The notes under the pieces are model-generated. The model searched no databases and was not told where the DNA came from. It saw only the letters and a program-made list of their open reading frames with translations. DNA of 64,000 nucleotides from Methanosarcina baikalica. Its GTDB lineage: Archaea > Halobacteriota > Methanosarcinia > Methanosarcinales > Methanosarcinaceae. Below, piece by piece: positions 27,532-37,564 of the stretch. A program made the position numbers and the translations under genes. Position 1 is the stretch's first letter. The number at the start of each line of letters is the position of its first letter. The stretch is from the NCBI RefSeq assembly GCF_031461075.1, contig NZ_JAVKPK010000009.1:3728-67727 (forward strand), given 5' to 3'.

Positions 27532-28214
27532 TTTTCAGTATTCTGTAACTGTAATCAATCAAAAAGCCAGAAATATTAGATACTTTATACTCTTTTTTAT
27601 TACCTATATATATAGCTCACACTATATATACATACCTTCTGATGATGTATTGATTAGACCTAAATATCAATATAGTCCTGTATCTTTATATTGAAATATC
27701 CCTTGCGCTAGAATTAGCTGCACATCAACTTCAATTAAAAATCCGGATAAATAATAAAACGTCTCTATTCTGGATCTTTTTCCACTTTTCTTGTGACCTC
27801 CTGCAACCTGGCTTGAAATGTATAAGGGTCTTCTATTGAGCCTCAAAAGAGGACGAGATATTTGCTTAATAAATTTCAACGGCTTTCCGTTTTCTCTGGC
27901 TACCGGAAAAGCTAAAAATAATGTTACTATTATTGTGTATTCAATATCACTAAAAAGTAAAAGGAGTAAGGAAAACGTCGCCAGTAGAAATACAAGTGTC
28001 AGTATGTGCATTACTATTTTTGTGCATATGTTTCACAATTTTATTTTGTGGATGTAAGTTTTTTATCTGGAAGTGTTCAAAATATGGAAAAGGGTAAAGA
28101 AGGATTCTCATAATCATTTCTTTAAAAAAATAGAACGGAGAAATAAACAGAGCTTACAGAGTGGGTGACTTATAAGAAAAGAGCTATGCTGGGTTTGAAA
28201 TTTTTTGCGTCAAA

Positions 28215-28266
28215 CAATTTTTTGCTTAAATACAATTTTTTGTTTGAATACAATTTTTGATATAAT
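28215..28266. repeat. 18-bp tandem repeat, about 2.8 copies
   Basis: CAATTTTTTGCTTAAATA, CAATTTTTTGTTTGAATA and CAATTTTTGATATAAT follow one another. A T-rich slippage-type repeat in non-coding DNA. Confidence 0.7.
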
Positions 28267-28754
28267 TAATTTAATATAATTTATGTTATTATTATATTCT
28301 GGAGTTGTGGAGTAGAGCTGGGGTATCATCAAAATAAAAGAATATCCTGGGGTCGCTGATCCTTCTTCGAACCAATGTGCTTGGGGGAGCATAATACTTC
28401 GAAGAGACTGTATTGGGGGATACAGTAGAGACAGCGCCTCTGGGCTTCTTCTATGTTACTTATGTTAAGGACTCTGTATTAAGTAATATTCTCTTTTTTC
28501 GTCTCTTTTTTCTTCATATAGAGCTTTACGGATGAGAGTTACTCAGTCGTAGCCCCGAATATTATAAGAAGTAGAGAATCGAGAGATATATAACCTAAAA
28601 AAGCCTCTGGATAAAAGATAATTTTAGATATATATTCGAAAAATATATAACACTTTTAGTTGTCTTTCAGGATTATCTGATAAACTTTCAGAGCCTCAGT
28701 TCCGTGGGAATACACAACCTCGATTCATCATCCTGAAAGTCGAGCTTTGATCTA

Positions 28755-28955
28755 TTGAATAAGACCTTGACAGCTCAAATAAGGGCAAGCAGGCAGAGAG
28801 AAGCTGGTATAGGAAGATTAATATGCTGTGCAAGGAAGCAGGTATATAAAGAGAAGGCACGCACACTTGCAAAAGTATCAAAATATCCTCGACACAAAAA
28901 TATTACAATGACCATGCTTTATGTGAAGATATCGACTGTAGATATACAAAAATAG
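28755..28955 (+). pseudogene. Possible remnant of a recombinase/transposase C-terminus
   Basis: A 66-codon frame ends in RHKNITMTMLYVKISTVDIQ. This resembles the LGHKN-x-TTM-x-Y segment that carries the catalytic Tyr in tyrosine recombinases, but the usual upstream catalytic motifs are not visible. It is small and lies in DNA with other element remnants. Weak call. Confidence 0.25.
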
Positions 28956-29283
28956 ATGGATGAAGCAGGCGATCCTATACTGGATAAATAACGAGTGTTA
29001 CATGATATTGTTTTTTATATCGCTTTATATCCTTAAGATGATTGTATTTTATTGGATTGCGAAAAGAATACTTAGGTGGAGAAAAAAGAGACGAGGGTAA
29101 ATCGGCTTTTGAAGCTAACACAATGCTAACAGTGAGGCGCAAAGACCCAACGTTGAAACTTGTCAAAAGTAACAGATTCCTGCATCCTTGTGACTAGTCT
29201 GAGCTTGCGAACTGCGCCTATCAGCAGGCACACCTCTTGTTTTTCCGACTAATTCTATTACATGAGGTATATGGTTACACCTT

Positions 29284-29490
29284 TTATAACCTGAATTTGA
29301 CAGATTCTGCTAATTAATACAGTATTCCATCACAAAAAACGCATTGTATCAGCGCAATGTTGTTTGAAAAATGAAAAATATTGATGCTCATAAAGCAAAA
29401 GAAATAACTTTGAATTGTATTACGAAAACAGAATCATGAAGCCTATTTATACATTATCAAATATACGCTTCTGTCAAATTCAGGTTATAA
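29284..29490. mobile_element. 207-bp element bounded by perfect 21-bp inverted repeats (MITE or IS remnant)
   Basis: TTATAACCTGAATTTGACAGA at 29284-29304 is the exact inverse of 29470-29490. Between them lies AT-rich DNA with only a 23-codon frame. I could not find a convincing flanking target duplication, so the outer borders may differ. It fits a non-autonomous derivative of an insertion sequence. Confidence 0.65.
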
Positions 29491-29695
29491 TTGAGCAAAA
29501 ATATGATTGTTAAGAAATTAATATCCGATAAAAATAATAGTTAAAGTTTGGGGGTTACTTACTTAATAGTTTATTGGTTTTAAACTTTTAATTCAATTTA
29601 TGTCTTATTATTTATTTCAATTGCTTTGAATGCAAGTTTCGTTTTAGGTTATTGGGTTTGAAGTGAAAAATTCTTCGAAAAAAGAATACGAAATG

Positions 29696-31327
29696 TTATT
29701 CAACAGATCCTTCAAGTTCCTTTAATTTCTGCTCACAGAAGCTAATCAGCCTCGGATATTCAATCTTCGTTCCTATAGCAAGGGATTCCTTCAAAAACTC
29801 GATTGCTTTTCTTGGTTCTCCCAGATGACTGTATGCTGACCCCAGATTTCCAAGATGATTTCCTTCTCCGCGCCTGTCCCCGATTTCTTTAGAGATTTTC
29901 AGCGCCTGTTCATAATATTCAATTGCTTTTCTTGGTTCTCCCAGATCACTGTATGCTAACCCCAGATTTCCAAGGTCTGCACCTTCTCCGCGCCTGTCCC
30001 CAATTTCTTTAGAAATTTTCAGCGCCTGTTCATGATATTCGATTGCTTTTCTTGGTTCTCCCAGATGACTGTATGCTAACCCCAGATTTCCAAGGTCTGC
30101 ACCTTCTCCGCGCCTGTCCCCGATTTCTTTAGAGATTTTCAGCGCCTGTTCATAATATTCAATTGCTTTTCTTGGTTCTCCCAGATGACTGTATGCTGAT
30201 CCCAGATTTCCAAGATGATTTCCTTCTCCGCGCCTGTCCCCGATTTCTTTAGAGATTTTCAGCGCCTGTTCATAATATTCAATTGCTTTTCTTGGTTCTC
30301 CCAGATCACTGTATGCTAACCCCAGATTTCCAAGGTCTGCACCTTCTCCGCGCCTGTCCTCGATTTCTTTCGAAATTTTCAGTGCCTGTTCATAATATTC
30401 AATTGCTTTTTTTATATAGCCAAGTTGTGAATAGATTACGCCAAAGTTTTTGAGGATAAATCCTTCTTCTTTCTTATTTCCAATTTCGTTAGCAATTTTA
30501 AGAGCCTGCCCGGAATACTCAATCGCTTTTTCCAAATCTCCAAGCTGGTAGTATGTTATGCCTAAATTACTGTATATTGATCCCTTTAGGTGCTTGTTGT
30601 CAATTGTGGATGATATTGATGCAGCAGTTTCAAGATATTTTGCAGCTTCTTGTGAATAGCCCAAAAATAATTTAACTATTCCGAGATTGTAATTCCAGTA
30701 CGCAAATTTATAAGGATCTTTTAATTCGCTGTCTTTATATTCTATGATTAGATTTTTGTAATAATCAACAAGTTCTTCAAGTCCTTTTTTGTCCAGACCA
30801 TCAAAATCCTCAAATTCAAACACTGGACTGGAAGTTATTTTTCGTATTATATCAAACTCAAAAATCGTGGTTCTCCATGAGAAGAAATCCTGTGCCTCTT
30901 CAAGGATTAAATTGAGCGATGCGCTGTTGATCCAGATAAGAATAGGGTGTTTGATTTCCAGAAACCTTTCCCGCATCATATTTAGTAGAAGTAAGGCTTC
31001 TGATTTTCCGTTAATATTTTTCTTTCTTACTGCTTCGTCGAGCCCAAAAACAAAAAATGCAATTTTTTTATTTTCATTAAGTTTTGATTTGTATGAATCG
31101 GATTTAGTTATTCCCTCTAAAAGCTGAAAAAGATTTGTAGATTCTTCATTCATTTCAATATTGTGAATGTAAATTCTACTATGTACCCGCTCAAAAATCT
31201 CCTTGAAGATCGCATCACATAAGACGGGCTCGTTACAGCGCACAAATGCAATTGTACAGTCATCGGAGAGATCAAGAAGTGTAATTATTTCTTCAATTTT
31301 CATTAAATGAGAGAGTTCCATTTCCAT
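29696..31327 (-). CDS. TPR protein with an N-terminal NTPase-like domain
   Basis: The 543-residue protein has an N-terminal region of about 190 residues with alternating strands and helices: DDCTIAFVRCNEPVLCDAIF, then KIAFFVFGLDEA (Walker-B-like) and HPILIWINSASLNLILEEA followed by DFFSWRTTIFEF. I associate the last pattern with STAND-type signalling proteins; a standard Walker A is not seen. Residues about 200-530 are TPR units of 40 residues (DLGNLGLAYSDLGEPRKAIE), five of them almost identical. It follows the P-loop ATPase gene by 87 bp on the same strand, so the pair is probably one transcription unit. A sensing or scaffold role is inference. Confidence 0.75.
   Translation of the reverse strand: MEMELSHLMKIEEIITLLDLSDDCTIAFVRCNEPVLCDAIFKEIFERVHSRIYIHNIEMNEESTNLFQLLEGITKSDSYKSKLNENKKIAFFVFGLDEAVRKKNINGKSEALLLLNMMRERFLEIKHPILIWINSASLNLILEEAQDFFSWRTTIFEFDIIRKITSSPVFEFEDFDGLDKKGLEELVDYYKNLIIEYKDSELKDPYKFAYWNYNLGIVKLFLGYSQEAAKYLETAASISSTIDNKHLKGSIYSNLGITYYQLGDLEKAIEYSGQALKIANEIGNKKEEGFILKNFGVIYSQLGYIKKAIEYYEQALKISKEIEDRRGEGADLGNLGLAYSDLGEPRKAIEYYEQALKISKEIGDRRGEGNHLGNLGSAYSHLGEPRKAIEYYEQALKISKEIGDRRGEGADLGNLGLAYSHLGEPRKAIEYHEQALKISKEIGDRRGEGADLGNLGLAYSDLGEPRKAIEYYEQALKISKEIGDRRGEGNHLGNLGSAYSHLGEPRKAIEFLKESLAIGTKIEYPRLISFCEQKLKELEGSVE
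29799..30398 (-). repeat. Five near-identical 120-bp repeats coding TPR units
   Basis: The block beginning with ATTGCTTTTCTTGGTTCTCC recurs at about 29799, 29919, 30039, 30159 and 30279 with few changes. Each unit codes one 40-residue TPR. The high identity points to recent unit duplication or homogenisation. Confidence 0.92.
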
Positions 31328-31413
31328 ATTTTTACCTGTTAAGCTCTACAGATGAAAATAACTTTTAAATCTTACTTAATGATAATTTTTCAATACTGCC
31401 ATTAAATTCATTT

Positions 31414-32676
31414 TTATTTTTTTGGAAGGAGATTTTTCTCTTCAAGAATTGACCTGACTATAGGATTAATATCGCACCAGCTTCTCCCGTTCTTGTATTC
31501 AAGCACGCTGAGATTGTGAAGCAGGCCAACAAGTCTCTCGTCTCTTTTTATATCTTTAGTTTCATAAATTCCTAGAAGTACTTCGTAATCTTCATCACTC
31601 AATTGTGCCTGATATGAGTTTTTAAGTCCATTTATTACTTCTACAGCAATGTCCTTGTCTATCAAGGTTTTTCTTCTCGATATAGCACGTACTGCCGAAT
31701 CTCGAATTATTCTTATGAACTCCCTAATAACACCTCCACTCATATCAATGATGTATTCAAGGGCTTCGGGAGTAAATAATTCAAGAGAAACTCTTTTTAC
31801 CACAATTTGCTTCATGAAAGCTCTACCGGCTGTTTCCGTTATATTTTCATCTTTTTCACGAACCTTAATATTAGGATAAATTATGTTCTCGCTAAAGTTC
31901 ATTTTAATCTGGGTAAATTTATTTGAACTTCGAAGAGAAATAGGGAATGTATAAATTATCTTGCACATTGGCTGAGTTAGCTGGGTGCTGTGGCAGTAGA
32001 ATAAGTTTAACGCTTTTTCATAATCGCATTTCTCAAGGTTGTCAATTATGACAAGTACCTGTCTTCCACTTATTTCTATTTCAGCAATTATATCGTTTAT
32101 CAGGTTAATTAATTCTGATACACGCGGCTGAATTTCCTCTCTTATTTCTTGCCTGGTGGTTGTTTCACTCTTCATCCTTGCCAGTAGTTCAACAAAATAG
32201 AAAGGTAAACTGAATCCTGCACCGCCTTCAAGCTTATCTTCACATATTTCTGTTTTTGTTATGGCTTTCCCCCACTTTTTTGTCCTTTCAACCAGTGAGG
32301 AGCTTATATCACATTCTTCTTGACATTTTTCCATTATTTTTGTAAGTATTGAAAATAAGACATCAGTGTAGTTTATGTCATTGTTATCCAGAAGGTCGAG
32401 AACACTAAAATGTACGATAAAAAATTTGTCTCCCATTTCTCTATTCAGGTATGAGACGAGACGATTTAATGCAGTTGTTTTACCTGAGCCTCTATGTCCT
32501 GTGAAAAGAAGTTTGATTGGTTCGTAAGTTTCAAGGCTAAGCTCAAGGCGGATTTTTAGTTCTTCTATATTTGTTTCATTCTGGTCTATTTCTACATAGT
32601 AGTTTTCCAAATCATCATTTTGAAGAGCTTTATTTGGATTAAATAGATGGTAGATTTCTTTCAAGTCTCCGACCAT
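31414..32676 (-). CDS. AAA/STAND-like P-loop ATPase
   Basis: The 420-residue protein has Walker A FTGHRGSGKTTALNRL at residues about 58-73 and Walker B QVLVIIDNLEKCDYE near 205-219. An arginine-finger/sensor region and a C-terminal winged-helix-like end (LSVLEYKNGRSWCDINPIVR) follow. The layout resembles ORC/Cdc6-like and NACHT-type archaeal ATPases. AAGGAAG lies before the ATG. The downstream gene is the TPR protein with an inactive-looking NTPase domain, which suggests an ATPase with a TPR partner. Possible roles include stress signalling or defence; nothing in the sequence proves either. Confidence 0.78.
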   Translation of the reverse strand: MVGDLKEIYHLFNPNKALQNDDLENYYVEIDQNETNIEELKIRLELSLETYEPIKLLFTGHRGSGKTTALNRLVSYLNREMGDKFFIVHFSVLDLLDNNDINYTDVLFSILTKIMEKCQEECDISSSLVERTKKWGKAITKTEICEDKLEGGAGFSLPFYFVELLARMKSETTTRQEIREEIQPRVSELINLINDIIAEIEISGRQVLVIIDNLEKCDYEKALNLFYCHSTQLTQPMCKIIYTFPISLRSSNKFTQIKMNFSENIIYPNIKVREKDENITETAGRAFMKQIVVKRVSLELFTPEALEYIIDMSGGVIREFIRIIRDSAVRAISRRKTLIDKDIAVEVINGLKNSYQAQLSDEDYEVLLGIYETKDIKRDERLVGLLHNLSVLEYKNGRSWCDINPIVRSILEEKNLLPKK

Positions 32677-33057
32677 TATTTTACTTCCTTTTCAGAAATT
32701 TAGGTGGTTTCAGCATAAAGTGTATGTAATGAACAATATATAACCTTTTGAATGTAACGCTCTTCAGTAGGCTTCTAGTTTTTGTTTTGCAGATAATTTA
32801 GCTCTGAATAATTCTGAAGTTTTCGGATAAATTGCTCCATCTCAGACTTCACGCAAAGGCCGCTCTCCTGCGTCGAGCGTGGACGTTCCCGGGTCCTGAA
32901 AGTGAATTTTTCAACCCTGCGGGCTGGATAATAGAAAATGAGCTGATCTTAATAAGGATACAGAAAAATAATATTCAAAAAAGGTTAAAAAAGTCAGGGA
33001 ATGTTTTTTTCCCTGAAAAATCGGTTTTTATCTGGTTTTCAGGTTTTTGCTCAGCTT
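32677..33057. other. Spacer between the ATPase gene and the CoA ligase gene
   Basis: AT-rich on the left. A GC-richer stretch lies at 32840-32910 without a supported gene. The promoter of the leftward ATPase gene is here. Confidence 0.4.
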
Positions 33058-34359
33058 TTAGATCTGAGGCCGTCTGTCAATTATTCTCTTTGCCTTTCCT
33101 GCGGTCCTCTCAATGCTGCCTTTTTCCAGTAGCTCTACATTTGTGCGGATATTAAGGACAGCTTTGAGTTCGTGCTGGACGTGGTTCTGGACGGCTTTCA
33201 GATCTTTGAGGTCGCCGGTAAAGGCGTTTTCTTCGAGTTCGACTTCGATTGTGAGTTCGTCGAGCATGTGTTTGTTGCGGTCAAGGATGAGCTGGAAATG
33301 TTCCCCCACCTGGGGAATTCGGGAGATAACATCCTGGATCTGGGATGGGAAGACGTTTATACCTCTTACTATCAGCATGTCATCGGCTCTGCCGAGGAGG
33401 CGGGATATTCTAGTAGTTGTCCTGCCACAGTCGCATTCGGACTCAAGAAGTTTCGTCATGTCGCCTGTACGGTATCTTATATTGCAGAAGCCTTCTTTGT
33501 TAATGGAAGTGATGACAAGTTCACCTTTTTCGCCTTCAGAGACCTGTTCTCCGTTTTCGTCCAGGACTTCAACAATGAAATTATCGCTCCAGATGTGCAG
33601 GCCGTTCTGCTCCTGGCACTCAAAACCGACCCCGGGTCCGAACATTTCCGAGAGGCCGTAGCAATCGTAGGCTTTAAGGTTGAGCCTTTTTTCAAGCTGC
33701 TTCCGGGTGTTTTCCGACCAGGGCTCTCCTCCGAATATAGCTGCTTTTAAAGAAAGTTTGTCTACAAGGTCCAGTTCTTCTGCAGTTTCTGCAAGGTAAA
33801 AAGCATAGGAAGGTGTGCAGTGGACTGCAGTTACTCCGAAGTCGATCATCATCTCAAGCTGCCTTGCAGTATTTCCTGTTGCTGCAGGCACAACCATAGC
33901 GCCCATTCTTTCTACACCGTAGTGAAAGCCCAGGCCGCCTGTAAAGAGGCCGTAGTTCATGGAGTTCTGAATAGTATCGCCTTTTGAAAGCCCTATCATT
34001 GTAAGGCTTCGGGCAATCATATCTGACCAGGTTTCAATATCTTTTGCAGTGTACCCGACAACAGTGGGCTTCCCGCTAGTCCCTGAAGAGGCATGGATAC
34101 GTACGATATCTTCTTTTCTGGCAGCAAAAAGCCCGAATGGATAGTTGTCCCGGAGATCTGTTTTCTTCGTAAAAGGCAATTTACGGATGTCTTCGAGGGT
34201 CTTGATATCATCAGGAGTTACTCCTGCCTCCATGAAGTTCTGCCTGTAAAAGGGAACATTGTCATAGACCAGCTTTACGCTCTGTTGCAGGCGTTTCAGC
34301 TGCAGTCTCTTCAGTTCTTCGGAATCCATCGTTTCATATTTCGGCTGCCAGTATTTCAT
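33058..34359 (-). CDS. paaK: Phenylacetate-CoA ligase family enzyme (AMP-forming)
   Basis: The 433-residue product matches the family length. It has the adenylate-forming P-loop HASSGTSGKPTVVGY at about 95-109, the YGLSEMFGPGVGFEC motif near 230, and the C-terminal RLLGRADDMLIVRGINVFPS hinge, with CDCGRTTTRI just before. These enzymes activate aryl acids to CoA thioesters with ATP. In methanogens such ligases are thought to recycle phenylacetate and related acids for aromatic amino acids. GGAAGG upstream selects the ATG at 34359 rather than the longer frame to 34410. No partner oxidoreductase genes are adjacent, so the substrate is uncertain. Confidence 0.88.
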   Translation of the reverse strand: MKYWQPKYETMDSEELKRLQLKRLQQSVKLVYDNVPFYRQNFMEAGVTPDDIKTLEDIRKLPFTKKTDLRDNYPFGLFAARKEDIVRIHASSGTSGKPTVVGYTAKDIETWSDMIARSLTMIGLSKGDTIQNSMNYGLFTGGLGFHYGVERMGAMVVPAATGNTARQLEMMIDFGVTAVHCTPSYAFYLAETAEELDLVDKLSLKAAIFGGEPWSENTRKQLEKRLNLKAYDCYGLSEMFGPGVGFECQEQNGLHIWSDNFIVEVLDENGEQVSEGEKGELVITSINKEGFCNIRYRTGDMTKLLESECDCGRTTTRISRLLGRADDMLIVRGINVFPSQIQDVISRIPQVGEHFQLILDRNKHMLDELTIEVELEENAFTGDLKDLKAVQNHVQHELKAVLNIRTNVELLEKGSIERTAGKAKRIIDRRPQI

Positions 34360-34988
34360 TAAAAGAACCTTCCTTTGATTCGTGAAACTGTTTTCAGTTA
34401 TGAATTTCAATGCATGAATGCTATGTCTCTACATATCACGATATAGTGAGTGATTTTATCAGTAAGATAAAACGTCTGGAAAAATCAATCTACTGTAATT
34501 CCTTCCCACATATAAACATTGTTGAAGTAAAGCTTCATACTTCAGAAGAAACAGCAGCTGGTTAAATAATAACATTATTTATTCTGAATTCCACTTTCCG
34601 CAGATGTCTTCTAAAAACTGACATTATTCTAAAAACTGATATTTTCTTCCATCATAAAAACCCACATACAAAACTGTCGTGCACCAGAGAAATTTAATGT
34701 TAAAAATAAGGAATAAAAAGTTTTTAATCTGTAAATTGAGGAGAATAATTCTGTTAAATGACAAGTAAATTCTTATACAAATGTATTTTTATTGGGAAAG
34801 CATTAGAACCACATTTAATCTGATAAATACGGCTCAATAACCCTTAAAAAACGGATCATTTTTTGAGGGCCCTATTACTTTTTCTTCAGACGACTCTGTT
34901 CCAAAATAGAGTGATTTTTAACTTTACATTCACCACTTTATTTTGGAACTGCGTCAAATTTCCCCCCAAAAAATTGCTGAAAAAAAAA
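34360..34988. other. Spacer between the CoA ligase and helicase genes
   Basis: AT-rich. It contains the inverted repeat at 34898-34949 and no supported gene. Confidence 0.4.
34898..34949. repeat. 16-bp inverted repeat with one mismatch
   Basis: GTTCCAAAATAGAGTG (34898-34913) pairs with CACTTTATTTTGGAAC (34934-34949) across 20 bases, just past the helicase stop. It could be a terminator stem for the leftward helicase gene, or the ends of a small element. Confidence 0.6.
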
Positions 34989-37169
34989 TCACTTCTGCCT
35001 GATAATGTTTTTAACCCGCCTGTCCCAGTCCGTAGACTCAAAAAGTTCCCTGATTTCGGGAGAGTCGTCAATGAAACAGAAACCCCAGTAAACCGCAGGC
35101 AGAAACTCCCGTTTCCACTGCTCCTTCTTCTTTTTATCGAGAAACTGGTATGTTTCCGAAGACGACAGGCGGCTTACGAACCCGAGCACTTTTACAAGAT
35201 CCGGAATGGTCTTCTGGGCAGAACCGAGTTTAAGGCATTTAAGCCTGTAGCTTTCGATCTTTCGGAAATCTGGTTCGAAACCAAGGGTTTTCAGGATACG
35301 GTTTTTCTCGGGAAGCGAGAGGCGTGAACCTTCGTACTTGAGGGAATTTAGGGCCTGAAGTTTCAGCAACCACTCAACCTCCCCAAAAACCTTGGGTTTA
35401 TGCTGCCTCGAAACGTCTCCTAGCCTGCGGTCTTCATAGGCTTCTCGCTTGAGCTTATTTATCCGGCCTGAAAGGTTTGAAAATTCTTCTGCGTCCCTGA
35501 GTTCCCTGATCCTGAACCTCAGGACAGCCCGCATGAGTTCCCGCTTTTCCCGCTCAAAAGCTCCAATATCTTTTTCCTCGGTCAGCGCGAGCAGGCGTGA
35601 GAAGTATTTTGCCCGTATGTCGGTCGGAGGAAGCCTTACAGGCACTTCCCTGAGTTGAGTATCTTTTCCTTTGTTTTTTATGAGGGTGCCAAAGTCCACT
35701 TTATTAATCTCTATCTTTCCTTCCTCAATCGCCCTTGCTGCATCGCCTTCTGAGAAAAGCTCATCAAGGCGGATCTCGGGCTGGAGCATCTGAACCTGAT
35801 CAACCTTTTCTCCGTTAAAGACCCCTTCCCCAAAGCGCTGGTAGAGAGAGTCAATACTGTCCGAAATCTCAAAGATGCTTCCCTGCTGCTTTCCCGATAG
35901 CGGAGAAAGCCTTGTAATCCTTCCTACCTGCTGTTCAAAAAGCCGCATGCTCAGGGTGGGCCGCAGCAGGACAAGGGCTTCAAGCCCCGGAAAATCAAAA
36001 CCTTCAATCAGCATGCCTACGGTGCAGAGAACATAGGGGGGTTTTCCGATCTCCCTGAAAGCTGCAAGGAGGGCACTTTGTTCATCTTTGGGCAATTCGG
36101 AGGTCATAAAAGCCGCATCTCTGAACTCTCCTTCAGGGGTATAATTCTCAAAATCAGCAGGCAGGACAGGGTCAGGGTCCTGTTCTAATTCCGGGACCGA
36201 AATTTCCCCATTGAAGACCGAGGCGGTGAGCTTTGCATGAAACGCATTAATTTTCTCGCCGAGTGCACCGGCTCCGTAGACGCGCTTTCGGACAGGGGCG
36301 CAAAAGACGAGAGTCTTTGCACTCCTCTGTTTGACCATAGAATCATACACATCTTTTGCAAGCTGAGTTCTTCTGATTACCTTTTTCAACTTATCGGCAG
36401 TGCTGCAGTCAAGGAAAAGGTCCTGTTTATCAAGCTCATCCAACCCTTTTTCAAAGTCAAAGATCTCAAAGATATCTTCCGAACTCTCGGCAATAGTATA
36501 TTTGAGGGGCGCAAGCTCTTCGTCCAGGATGCATTCAGGAAGAGTTTTTGCGTAGATTTCCCTCATATCCCCTGCAATTTCATCCACGAACTTGACATTT
36601 CCGACCACACCCTGGAACGGAGTTGCAGTCATTCCCAGGATTTTTGTCCCTAACTCATTGAGAAAATCATTTCCTCTGTTATTGATGAAATTGTGGATTT
36701 CGTCCACAATTGCAAGGTCGGCAAATTCAAGAATCAGCTCTTTAATCTCAGAACTCTGCTTTCCGAGTACTGTCTGCAAAGAGGCGAAAAGCACAAAACC
36801 TTTACCCTTTTCCTGCCCGAAAGATTTCAAAGTTGCAGCAAGCTCCTTTCGACCCACCTTATTCTCAGAAGAGAGGAGAGCGCTATTGGGAAAAAGGGGC
36901 CTGTTTTTCTTCCTGTCGTAATAAGTCTGGCTAAGAAGAGGGTTATTTTTAGAAACCAGGAAAAGCACAATTTTTCCTTCGTCATAGTACTTTTTCATTA
37001 TATGTTTTGAAAGAAAGGTCTTACCCCAGCCGGTGGGAACCTTGATATAGCCTCTCTGATGGGTTTCAAAATATTCCAGAATATCCTCGAAGATTTTCTT
37101 TTTATCTTCCCTCAAGGGCTCAAGCTCGACGGTTTCCATGTCGGCTACAGTTTCATTTGAATTTATCAT
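34989..37169 (-). CDS. SF2 DEAD/DEAH-type helicase (COG1061-like)
   Basis: Helicase motifs appear in order: Walker A VPTGWGKTFLSKH (about 37-49), DEIH in LAIVDEIHNFI, motif III GMTATP, and motif VI QQVGRITRLSP. The C-terminal third is helical and Lys/Arg-rich and has no domain I can name. The open frame extends to 37301 (770 residues). However, a TATA-like TTATAATG (complement of about 37299-37306) overlaps that ATG, and AAGGA precedes the ATG at 37169, so the 726-residue form is more likely. It is an ATP-dependent nucleic acid translocase or helicase, probably in repair or defence; the single-gene context does not decide. Confidence 0.82.
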   Translation of the reverse strand: MINSNETVADMETVELEPLREDKKKIFEDILEYFETHQRGYIKVPTGWGKTFLSKHIMKKYYDEGKIVLFLVSKNNPLLSQTYYDRKKNRPLFPNSALLSSENKVGRKELAATLKSFGQEKGKGFVLFASLQTVLGKQSSEIKELILEFADLAIVDEIHNFINNRGNDFLNELGTKILGMTATPFQGVVGNVKFVDEIAGDMREIYAKTLPECILDEELAPLKYTIAESSEDIFEIFDFEKGLDELDKQDLFLDCSTADKLKKVIRRTQLAKDVYDSMVKQRSAKTLVFCAPVRKRVYGAGALGEKINAFHAKLTASVFNGEISVPELEQDPDPVLPADFENYTPEGEFRDAAFMTSELPKDEQSALLAAFREIGKPPYVLCTVGMLIEGFDFPGLEALVLLRPTLSMRLFEQQVGRITRLSPLSGKQQGSIFEISDSIDSLYQRFGEGVFNGEKVDQVQMLQPEIRLDELFSEGDAARAIEEGKIEINKVDFGTLIKNKGKDTQLREVPVRLPPTDIRAKYFSRLLALTEEKDIGAFEREKRELMRAVLRFRIRELRDAEEFSNLSGRINKLKREAYEDRRLGDVSRQHKPKVFGEVEWLLKLQALNSLKYEGSRLSLPEKNRILKTLGFEPDFRKIESYRLKCLKLGSAQKTIPDLVKVLGFVSRLSSSETYQFLDKKKKEQWKREFLPAVYWGFCFIDDSPEIRELFESTDWDRRVKNIIRQK

Positions 37170-37564
37170 CAATACGCTGTCCTTACACTTTTCACTGTAG
37201 AAGCTTTTTAGTACCTTTTCAAAAACCAGAAAATACCTTTCAAAGAAGTTTCTGGGAAACTGGTATAGCCACGCAACAGTAGATGTTGCATGCAACTGCA
37301 AACATTATAAGAAGTAACTCCCCGCAACTTACAAATAATTCATAAAAACTTCAGTCCAGAAAAACTTAAGTCACGTTCTTTTCTTTCAGAAGCGGAAAAG
37401 AATAATTCTGGAACTGCTTTTATTTAAAAGGAATCCCTTTTCAATAATAAGAATTACGTCAATATATATGTTATGCCTATAGATTGTACCAAAAAAGTCA
37501 AAGGGAAGAGGCAAATAAGGAAATTTATTCCTTTTAGCCGTCTCCAAAAACTGTTTTAAAAAGT

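Larger units (their letters stand above)
27532..29283. other. About 1.7 kb of accessory, mostly non-coding DNA
   Basis: Frames at 27667-28011 and 27818-28057 overlap on opposite strands and neither looks convincing. A tandem repeat lies at 28215-28266 and a possible integrase-type remnant at 28755-28955. The base composition is AT-rich. I see no RNA gene. Confidence 0.45.

Noticed and set aside
27667..28011. 114-codon reverse frame with a hydrophobic start
   Set aside because: It overlaps another frame on the + strand, and neither has a ribosome site or recognisable motif. Composition fits AT-rich non-coding DNA.
29799..30398. CRISPR-like repeat array
   Set aside because: The 120-bp units are continuous coding repeats for TPR motifs, with no spacers.
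32832..33155. 107-codon + strand frame before the CoA ligase
   Set aside because: It overlaps the end of the ligase gene in antisense and has no ribosome site or protein-like composition.
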